Shown here piece after piece: positions 17,275 through 24,700 of a stretch of 64,000 bases of DNA. The position numbers and the translations under genes are program-made. This stretch comes from JAHEEL01 sp963700375 (lineage in GTDB: Bacteria > Actinomycetota > Acidimicrobiia > Spongiisociales > UBA5794): assembly GCA_963700375.1 (NCBI GenBank), contig CAVOXF010000002.1, positions 186,001-250,000 of the forward strand, written 5' to 3'. The notes below the pieces were generated by a model that saw only the letters and a list, made by a program, of their open reading frames with translations, had not been told where the DNA came from and searched no databases. The first letter of the stretch is position 1. Every line of letters starts with the position of its first letter.

Positions 17275-18222
17275 CTAGCGGTTCTCGACGGCGCCCTTGA
17301 TCGCCGCTGCAGTCTTCTCCGCGGAGATCCCGTACTTGTCGAGGAGGGGACCGTCGGGACCCGACTCGCCGAACACGTCCTGGATCCCATGGATGACCAT
17401 CGGGGTCGGCGCGTTGACCGCGAGCGCCTCAGCGATTGCCCCACCGAGGCCACCGATCACGGTGTGCTCTTCGGTGGTGACGACGAGACCGGTCTTCTTC
17501 GCAGCGGCGACGACGGTCTCGATGTCGAGCGGCTTCACCGTGGGGACATGGACGAGATGTACGTCGACACCCTCGGCCGCGAGGGCTTCGGCGGCCTCGA
17601 ACGCACGAGCCGTCTGGGTCCCCGTGGAGAACACGGTGACGTCGGTGCCCTCACGGACCACGACGGCCTTGCCGAGGACGAACTCGTAGTCGTCGTCGAA
17701 GATGATCGGCGTGTCGGGACGGTTGAGCCGGAAGTAGACCGGACCGTCGTACTCGATGATCGCCTTGAGGGCGCTGCGAGTCTCGACCTCGTCAACCGGT
17801 GCGACGACGGTCATGTTGGCCATGGCCCTCATGATCGAGATGTCGTCGAACATCAGGTGCGTCTTGCCGGTCATGCCGGCGAGCAGACCGGCGTAGCCGC
17901 CCATCATCTTCACATTGGCCTTCGGCTGGGCGATCAGGACCCGGATCGAGTCATGGGCCCGCGACACGATGAAGCATGAGAACGTGCTGACGATCGGCAC
18001 CAGGCCGAGCGTCGCCATCCCTGCGGCCATGCCGAGCATGTTCTGCTCGGTGATCCCCATCTGGAAGAAGCGGTCCGGGTATGCAGCCTCGAACAGCGAC
18101 GTGAACGTGGAACTGCCGGTGTCGCCGTCGAGGACGACGATGCGCTTGTCGGTCTCCGCGAGTTCGGTGATCGTCTCACCGAACGCCAGGCGAAGGGACT
18201 TCCCTTTGGCAAGCGTCGTCAC
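17275..18222 (-). CDS. Transketolase, C-terminal subunit
   Basis: 315-residue protein covering the pyrimidine-binding and C-terminal domains of transketolase: SLRLAFGETITELAETD, RFFQMGITEQNMLGMAAGMA with the catalytic Glu, RAHDSIRVLIAQPKANVKMM, GKTHLMFDDISIMRAM, VPTVKPLD, TTEEHTVIGGLGGAIAE. It overlaps the N-terminal subunit stop by 4 nt (ATGA). Together the two equal one full transketolase divided at the usual domain border. It transfers a two-carbon ketol unit; in a catabolic operon the substrate may be an unusual ketose rather than pentose phosphate. Confidence 0.87.
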   Translation of the reverse strand: MTTLAKGKSLRLAFGETITELAETDKRIVVLDGDTGSSTFTSLFEAAYPDRFFQMGITEQNMLGMAAGMATLGLVPIVSTFSCFIVSRAHDSIRVLIAQPKANVKMMGGYAGLLAGMTGKTHLMFDDISIMRAMANMTVVAPVDEVETRSALKAIIEYDGPVYFRLNRPDTPIIFDDDYEFVLGKAVVVREGTDVTVFSTGTQTARAFEAAEALAAEGVDVHLVHVPTVKPLDIETVVAAAKKTGLVVTTEEHTVIGGLGGAIAEALAVNAPTPMVIHGIQDVFGESGPDGPLLDKYGISAEKTAAAIKGAVENR

Positions 18223-19091
18223 GCTGCACCTCCTTCAGTCTCACCAAGTTCTTCCATGGCGAGGGCGAATTCCTCGTCGTTCGGCACCCTGCTGTGCCAT
18301 GTGTAATCGCCCTCCATGTAGGAGACGCCCTTGCCCTTCACGGTGTGGGCAATCACGGCGACGGGGCCGTCTTCGAAGTCCCGCGCCGCCGCGAGGGTGG
18401 CGAGGACTTCCGGGATGTCGTGCCCGTCCATCTCCATGACTTCCCAGCCAAAGGCCCGCCAGCGGTCGGCGAGCTGGGTGCCGGTGTACGGCGTGATGCG
18501 ATCTTCGAGAGACTCGCCGGTCCAGCCGAACTGCTGCAGCTTGTTGTGGTCCACGATGGCGACGATGTTGTCGAGGGCATATCGGGCAGCCACATGGGCG
18601 CCTTCCCACACGACGCCTTCGTTGCACTCGCCGTCACCGAGCATCACGTAGGTCGTGAAGTCACGGCCTTCGACGCGGGCGCCGAGTGCGATGCCGAGGG
18701 CCCCGGCGAAACCGAGTCCGAGCGAACCGGACGACATGTCGACACCGGGGGTGATCGTCATGTCGGGATGCCCTTGGAGACGCGAGTCGATCGAGTCGAA
18801 CGTCAGGAGTTCTTCGACCGGGAAGTAGCCGCGCAGCGCAAGCATCGTGTAGAGGGCAATCGAGCTGTGTCCCTTCGAGAGGATGAACCGGTCGCGGTCG
18901 GGCCAGTCCGGCTCGTCCGGCCGAACGTCCATGATGCCGAAGTACAGAGCAGCCAGCATATCTGCGGCGGAGTAGGGGCCACCCACGTGGCCGCCGCCTG
19001 CGTGCTTGACCGCCTCCAGAATCCGGACCCGCGCCTGGCGGGCGAACTCCGCCATGTCGTCGGGGGAGTAGGTGGTCGCGATATCAGTCAT
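18219..19091 (-). CDS. Transketolase, N-terminal (TPP-binding) subunit
   Basis: 290-residue protein with the thiamine-diphosphate domain only: GGGHVGGPYSAADMLAALYFG, FILSKGHSSIALYTML, GSLGLGFAGALGIALGARVEG, and the TPP/Mg motif GDGECNEGVVWEGAHVAA ending DHNKLQQFGW. Normal for the N half of two-gene transketolases, which are common in actinobacteria and archaea. It lies 27 nt after the cupin and overlaps the C subunit by 4 nt. Whether this is a second, substrate-specialised transketolase in addition to a housekeeping one cannot be told from the window. Confidence 0.87.
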   Translation of the reverse strand: MTDIATTYSPDDMAEFARQARVRILEAVKHAGGGHVGGPYSAADMLAALYFGIMDVRPDEPDWPDRDRFILSKGHSSIALYTMLALRGYFPVEELLTFDSIDSRLQGHPDMTITPGVDMSSGSLGLGFAGALGIALGARVEGRDFTTYVMLGDGECNEGVVWEGAHVAARYALDNIVAIVDHNKLQQFGWTGESLEDRITPYTGTQLADRWRAFGWEVMEMDGHDIPEVLATLAAARDFEDGPVAVIAHTVKGKGVSYMEGDYTWHSRVPNDEEFALAMEELGETEGGAA

Positions 19092-19118
19092 CGATGGTGC
19101 CCTCCGTTGGCTGGATGA

Positions 19119-19481
19119 TTACTTGTCGTCTTCGTAGGACCCGGGGATCACCGGGGGACCGAAGGAGGTCACCATCTCGAGGTTTCCGGGGCCGCGTGAA
19201 ACCGTTTGGTGATGGAGACCGATCGGGATGAAGACCGCAGTGCCCGGTTCGAGGGCGACGGTGCCTTCGGGGGTGACCAGTTCGCCGTGGCCGGCCGTAA
19301 TGTAGATCGTCTCTTCCTGGGTGGGGTGGACGTGGCCCTCCGGGGCTGAGCCCGCGGGGAATACTGAGAATCCGACGGTCAGATGCTCGGCGCCGGTCAG
19401 AGCCGGCCCGCTGTAGTGGTACCACTTCCGCCCGGGGAGTTCGAAGAGTTCCGCTTCGTCTCTGGTGACGGCCTTGAGCAT
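19119..19481 (-). CDS. Small cupin-fold protein (operon leader)
   Basis: 120-residue cupin with motif 1 EGHVHPTQEETIYITAGHG and motif 2 FIPIGLHHQTVS, giving His/Glu/His metal ligands. The N-terminus AVTRDEAELFELPGRKW is typical of stand-alone sugar-related cupins. The start ATG 19481 (MLKAVTRDEAEL) was chosen over one at 19535, which would lie in the operator. First gene of the operon with transketolase, SDR, MBL hydrolase and MFS. Function unassigned. Confidence 0.8.
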   Translation of the reverse strand: MLKAVTRDEAELFELPGRKWYHYSGPALTGAEHLTVGFSVFPAGSAPEGHVHPTQEETIYITAGHGELVTPEGTVALEPGTAVFIPIGLHHQTVSRGPGNLEMVTSFGPPVIPGSYEDDK

Positions 19482-19530
19482 GCTGCACCTCGCAGTTCGT
19501 CGAGACGTTCCGGGTGCACCGGTACTCCCG

Positions 19531-19548
19531 ATCATCGATTATCGATAA
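19531..19548. promoter_or_regulatory. Operator copy C of the ATCATCGATTATCG motif
   Basis: ATCATCGATTATCGATAA, 50 nt upstream of the cupin start. The first 14 bases are identical to copies A and B; here the palindrome extends further (ATCGAT-T-ATCGAT). It is expected to control the six-gene transketolase operon, and possibly the divergent gene at 19720. Confidence 0.65.
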
Positions 19549-19719
19549 CATGAGGATAGTCGTGACGCGTTGACAGGGCAAGATGGGCGATTGCCGCTCC
19601 CCGCTTCACTCACGTACCCCTGGGTCCATCTTTACAGGCAAACCGTCCGACTCGAAATCCGCGCCGTGAAGCGGACGGGCTCCGGCGAACGATTCGATCG
19701 ATTCGACCATACTGAGCCC

Positions 19720-20208
19720 ATGACCGACGATGCGATTGCTCAGGCCAGGGACCTCTTCCTCACCGACGACAACGCTCACGGGTGCGCCGAGGCCACGTAC
19801 ATCACGCTCAAGCGCGCCTTTGGACTCCCCGACGCTGAAGACTCCTCGGCGGCCATGGCCCTCAACGGCGGTATCGCATACTCGGGGGGTGTGTGCGGCG
19901 CGCTCTCGGGCGCAGCCTTGGCGGTTGGTCAACTCGCCGGCCGGCACATTGCCGACCACAACGAGGCCAAGACGAAGGCGCGAGAATTGATGATGGAGTT
20001 GATGGACGAGTTCGAAGGGGAGTTCGGGTCGATCACGTGCCGGGGGCTCCTCGGCGTCGACCTTCGCGCGCCGGGGGAGCACGACCGCTTCATCGAGTCG
20101 GGTATCTGGCAGACGAAATGCATGCGGCAGATCGAGTTCTCGGTCCAGCGCCTGGCGAGCCTGGAAGCCTCGGACGAATGGGCGGGAGGCCCGTCGGCCG
20201 GTCAGTGA
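19720..20208 (+). CDS. C_GCAxxG_C_C family redox-type protein
   Basis: 162-residue protein of the small Cys-rich family named for its cysteine pattern: AHGCAEATYITL near residue 23, SGGVCGALSGAALAVGQL near 55, SITCRGLLGVDL near 105 and WQTKCMRQIEF near 130. The four spaced Cys suggest a metal or redox centre, but the biochemical role of the family is not established. The start ATG 19720 (MTDDAIAQARDLF) fits the domain; an upstream ATG at 19570 adds non-conserved sequence. Its 3' end overlaps the convergent hydrolase by 7 nt. Confidence 0.78.
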   Translation: MTDDAIAQARDLFLTDDNAHGCAEATYITLKRAFGLPDAEDSSAAMALNGGIAYSGGVCGALSGAALAVGQLAGRHIADHNEAKTKARELMMELMDEFEGEFGSITCRGLLGVDLRAPGEHDRFIESGIWQTKCMRQIEFSVQRLASLEASDEWAGGPSAGQ

Positions 20209-21431
20209 GCCGGGCTGGACCCATCTGCTCCGCCCGATGCCGCGTACTCGTGCGTGAGGAACGCCAGTACACCCTCGACCATCTGCGCCGACTGATATGA
20301 GTAGAACATGTCAAAGATGTGCTGCGCTCCCGGGAACTCCATGTAGAGAACGCGTGTGTGTGCCCGCTTGTTGAGTTCGTCGACGAACGCTCTGGCCTCG
20401 ACGACGGGCGCCAGCGTGTCCCTGTCCCCCTGAACGATGAGGAACGGGGGTACGTCGGGATGAACGCGATCGAGCGGTGACGCCTCGCGAAACCGCTCCG
20501 GCTCGTCCGCGATGAACGCCTTTATGACGAGCGGCTCCATGAGCATCGAGAGGTACTGATCGCGTTGGGCGCCGAAGCGGTTGGTCGCGTCGTAGACGCC
20601 GTAGATCGATACGACGGCCTGCACCGATGTGTCTGCCGACTCGAACCCCGGCTGGTAGCAGTCGTCGTTCTCGGTGAGACCGACAAGGGCAGCGAGGTGA
20701 CCGCCGGCCGACCCGCCGGATACGGCCACAAATGACGGATCGGCACCGTACTGCGTCCCGTGCTCGCGGATCCACGCCAGGGCGGCCTTCACGTCGATGA
20801 GGTGGTCAGGGAAGGTCGCCCCTGGGCTCAGCCGGTAGTTGGCGGTGAAGCAGACCCAGCCGTTCCGCGCCATGTGGTGGAGCAGGGGGAGCCCCTGCTC
20901 CCGCTTGTCACCGACCGTCCATCCACCACCGTGGATGTAGAGGAGTGCCGGGCCCCCGGCGGATCCTTTCCGCGGCCGGTAGACATCGAGTTTGAGAACG
21001 CGACCGGCGATGCTGCGGTACGGCACGTTCGCGATCTTCTCGACATCGCGGCCACGAAATGGAGCAGCAAGTACCGTCCGCCACTTCGCGACGGGGATCC
21101 CGGTGCGTGCGATGTCGTGGGCGTCGAGCGTGGCATCGACGACCTCGCTCGACTTCCTGGTCTTCACCACGAGGAAGGCCGATCCGATCCACGAGGCGAC
21201 AAGCAGGACCAGCCCGACCCATCCGATCGCGTGGTCGAGTGCCCCCCACCAGATCAGGAGGCCGGTGATCACGATCTGGAGCGCTACGTGCTGGAGGGGG
21301 AGTCCGATCACCAGCCACGACCAGAACATGCTGGGGAACAACAACAGCGTTTGCCGGAACGGGCGGAACGCATTGATCGTCGCGGCAGCGGACCAGAGTC
21401 CCACGATGACCAACACGATTGCCGGGAACAC
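20202..21431 (-). CDS. Membrane-anchored alpha/beta hydrolase (HSL/lipase family IV type)
   Basis: 409-residue protein with an N-terminal block of about four hydrophobic helices (residues 1-90; FPAIVLVIVGLWSAA, LVIGLPLQHVALQIVI, WVGLVLLVASWIG) followed by an alpha/beta-hydrolase domain. The oxyanion HGGG is in LLYIHGGGWTVGD, the nucleophile in VAVSGGSAGGHLA, Asp in IVQGDRDTLAP and His in FPGAQHIFDM. Such enzymes are esterases/lipases; the membrane anchor suggests action on lipids or at the envelope. GTG start at 21431 behind GGAGGG. The gene is divergent from the giant surface protein gene. Confidence 0.82.
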   Translation of the reverse strand: MFPAIVLVIVGLWSAAATINAFRPFRQTLLLFPSMFWSWLVIGLPLQHVALQIVITGLLIWWGALDHAIGWVGLVLLVASWIGSAFLVVKTRKSSEVVDATLDAHDIARTGIPVAKWRTVLAAPFRGRDVEKIANVPYRSIAGRVLKLDVYRPRKGSAGGPALLYIHGGGWTVGDKREQGLPLLHHMARNGWVCFTANYRLSPGATFPDHLIDVKAALAWIREHGTQYGADPSFVAVSGGSAGGHLAALVGLTENDDCYQPGFESADTSVQAVVSIYGVYDATNRFGAQRDQYLSMLMEPLVIKAFIADEPERFREASPLDRVHPDVPPFLIVQGDRDTLAPVVEARAFVDELNKRAHTRVLYMEFPGAQHIFDMFYSYQSAQMVEGVLAFLTHEYAASGGADGSSPAH

Positions 21432-21741
21432 GAACCCTCCGACCGACGGGATCGGCCAATCCTATCGAGATGGGCGACACGCTTGATCGACCCCTGCCGG
21501 GGAAGCGGGCTGTCGGCGGTCGAACCGGGGCTGATTCCCATTCACCTTCAAGTCGAGGTTGAAGGTCCTTGGCTGCCCTGAGAACTAGTTCGCGGGATCC
21601 CGCGTGCCATGGGCCAATCGACACCCTTCAGGTTGTCTGAGTAGCAACCGATAACCAACGCTGACCGCGGGACGGGCGTGTGCCTACGGACTGCGGGAGG
21701 TTCCGGGAACGTATCGCCGAGTTGGGGTCAGAAACCACGCC
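21432..21741. promoter_or_regulatory. 310-bp divergent intergenic region upstream of the giant surface protein gene
   Basis: No coding sequence seen. It holds a hairpin ACCTTCAA / TTGAAGGT (21544-21551 with 21559-21566, 7-nt loop) and a perfect 14-bp palindrome CGCGGGATCCCGCG at 21591-21604, followed by about 135 nt of GC-rich leader before the giant gene's ATG. The palindrome could be an operator and the hairpin an attenuator or terminator, but I recognise no known riboswitch class. The ribosome-binding site before 21742 is weak (TTGGGGTC). Confidence 0.4.
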
Positions 21742-24700
21742 ATGCACAGTCTCCGTCGACACCGCTCCGCCGTCTCGTTCGGCGCAGCCTTCTTCATGAT
21801 TGCCCGTCTGCTGGTCGTCGTAGCAGCCACCGGCTTGCTCGCGGTCCAAAGCGCGGCCCCTGCATCCGCAGAACCGACCCCCGGGGTCTGTATCACGATC
21901 GCGGACTCGGGCGGAGGGAACGGCGGCGACGACCTACTGACGATCGTCGACCGGATGAACTTCAACGCCTCCACTAACGAGACGAACGTGGGAACAGGAA
22001 CGGGTACGTACAGCATCGAGGCGATCGCCCGCGATTCCGCCGGTGTCATGTATGCGACGAATAACGACCAACTGGGGACGATCAACCTGACCACCGGCGT
22101 CTTCAGTACTGGTGGCCGCAGTCCAATGGGCACGGGCACCGGCGCTCAGGGGTCGGTCAACTTCGGCGATGTCGACGGACTGAGCTTCGACCCCTTCACT
22201 GGCCTCCTCTACGGCGCCGAGCGGCAAACCGGTCTCGACCTGCTGGTCGTCATCAACCCGGCGACTGGGCAGGTCGTCGAGGACTTCTTCGGACCCAACG
22301 TCGACTACGTCGAGATTCCGGCGCAAGCGGGATTCCGGGACATCGACGACATCGCGATCGATCCCTTCGGCGGAACCATGTACGCGGTCGCGAACAACGG
22401 CGGCTCCGGTGACCACCTGGTACGGATCGACAAGACAACGGGTGCCACCACCGACCTCGGCGAGATTGGCGCCGACGATGTCGAGGGCCTCGGCTTCTCC
22501 GACACCGGCCAACTCTGGGGTACGACGGGTACAGCGCCGCTGGGGCTCTATCCCATCGACAAGACCGGTGGCGGATTCCCGCTCTCGGGAACGATTCGGC
22601 CGCTCAACAACGGCGCCGATTACGAGTCGGTCGACTGCCGGACACCGGTGCCCGCGGGAATCAACACGATCACCGGCACCGTCTTTGGTGATGTCGATCA
22701 GGACACGCTCTACGGACCCTCCGACTTCCCGGACCCTGGTGCGGTCGTTCGCCTCTATCTCGATGTGAACAACAACGGCGTGGTTGATTCCGGTGACGTC
22801 CTCGTCGACACGGCGACGACCGCCGGTGACGGCACCTACTCCTTCGAGTTCAACGCCGTTGGAGACTTCGTCCTCAGCGTCGATCCATCTTCGCTTCCGT
22901 CCGGTCACACGATGACCACCGACAGCGTCGAGTCGGCGTCGTTTGCCACTGTCGGGAACACGGATCCCGGCAATGACTTCGGTTGGTACGTTGCTTCGCC
23001 GCTCACCATCACCAAGGATGTGGACCCCATCGGAGAGGTCGCCCCGGGTCAGGTCTTGACGTATACATTGACCGCTGCGAATCTCGACTCGATCAACCAC
23101 ACCGGCATCACGGTGACCGACGCCGTCCCCGCCGGCACCACTTACGTGTCGGGTAGCAGCCAGATCACGGCCCCAACCGTCACCGGTGCGGTGACCTTCC
23201 GCGATGAGTTCCCGATCGACAACTCCTATGCCGGGAACAACAGCACGCCACCTGGGACGAACTGGTCGGGCAGCTGGGTCGAGGAAGGCGAGAGCGATGG
23301 TGCCGGTAGCGGTCGTGTTGAGGTGCGCGACGACAGCCCTCCCGGAACGAGCTACGCCGCGCGTATCGAGAGGGCCGGGTACGGTCTCCTTCGTCAGGCC
23401 AACCTGGCGGGATCTACGTCGGCGACCCTCAGTTTCGATATCCGACGGGAATCGGTCCGGAATTCGGTGCTCATCGTCGAGATGGGATCATCGGCGTCCG
23501 GGCCTTGGGCCGAGGTTGCACGGTTCACGGGCGGGAACAATGGTACGACCACCGTCACCGACAGTTCCTATGCGTCGTACACCTTCGCCGTGCCCCCGGC
23601 GGCCTTGACAGCGAACGCGAATGTGCGTTTCCGTGAGACGACAGCCAACGACAACTTCTACATCGACAACGTGGCGATAGAGGCGGTTGCGCGTTCAGTC
23701 ACGACCTTCGCCGGAACCCCACCGCCGAACGTTGCCACCGGCCTCGAGCTTCGACCGACCGAGACTGCGACGATCACCTTCCAGGTCACGGTCGACTCCC
23801 TTCCCGGCACACCGTCGATCGACAATCTCGCGTCCGTGAGCAGCACGCAGAGTCCGATTCCCGCAACCGACACCGCGACGAACGACGTCGAGGTCTCCAT
23901 CGACGTCACGAAGACCGCAAATCCGACCACCCTGCCGGAGCCGGGTGGCGATGTCGCCTACACGATCGATATCGTGAACACCTCCGGCATCGCGGTGACG
24001 ATCAGCGATCTCGATGACGATGTCTTCGGTGATCTGCTCGATGCCGGCAACGCCGCCGTCAGCAGCAACACGTGCGCTTCGATGAACCTCGTGATCCCGC
24101 CGGCGCAGCCGCGCTCGTGCACGTTCGACGCTGCACTCGTGGGTGAACCCCCGGCGACCCACGTGAATACGGTGACCGCCACGGCGGGCAACCCGGGCCA
24201 CGGATCCGATACTGATACGGATGATGAGACGGTGACGTTCACGAACGTCGATCCGACGATCACGATCCTCAAGACGGCGAACCCGACCGAACTCCCTGAA
24301 CCCGGCGGCGAGGTCACGTTCACGGTGCTGGTCACCAATACCTCCCCGGTCGAGTCCGTGACCACTACCTCGCTCACTGACAGCCGCTTCGGCGATCTTC
24401 TTGGGACCGATGCGGCCCTGACCGGTGGCGCGACCGCGACAACCTGCAACGACGCCCCACAGGCTGCGATTGCGCCCAGCGGCACGTTCTCATGCACGAT
24501 CACCGCCACGCTCACTGGTGAGGCTGGAACCACCCATACGAATGTCGTGTCGGTAGAGGCGGTCGATGACGACCCGGGGTCGACGCCGGCGACGGCTACT
24601 GACAATGCCGATGTGGATTTCACGAACGTCGATCCGACGATCACGGTTGACAAGACCGCCAACCCGACGATGCTTCCGGAGCCAGGCGGCGACGTGACGT

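Noticed and set aside
17275..19091. A frameshifted single transketolase
   Set aside because: The split is at the normal domain border with an ATGA overlap, as in genuine two-subunit transketolases.
21591..21604. The CGCGGGATCCCGCG palindrome as a cloning artefact because it contains a BamHI site
   Set aside because: Flanking sequence is ordinary genomic DNA and no vector sequence is present; GC-rich palindromes of this length occur naturally.
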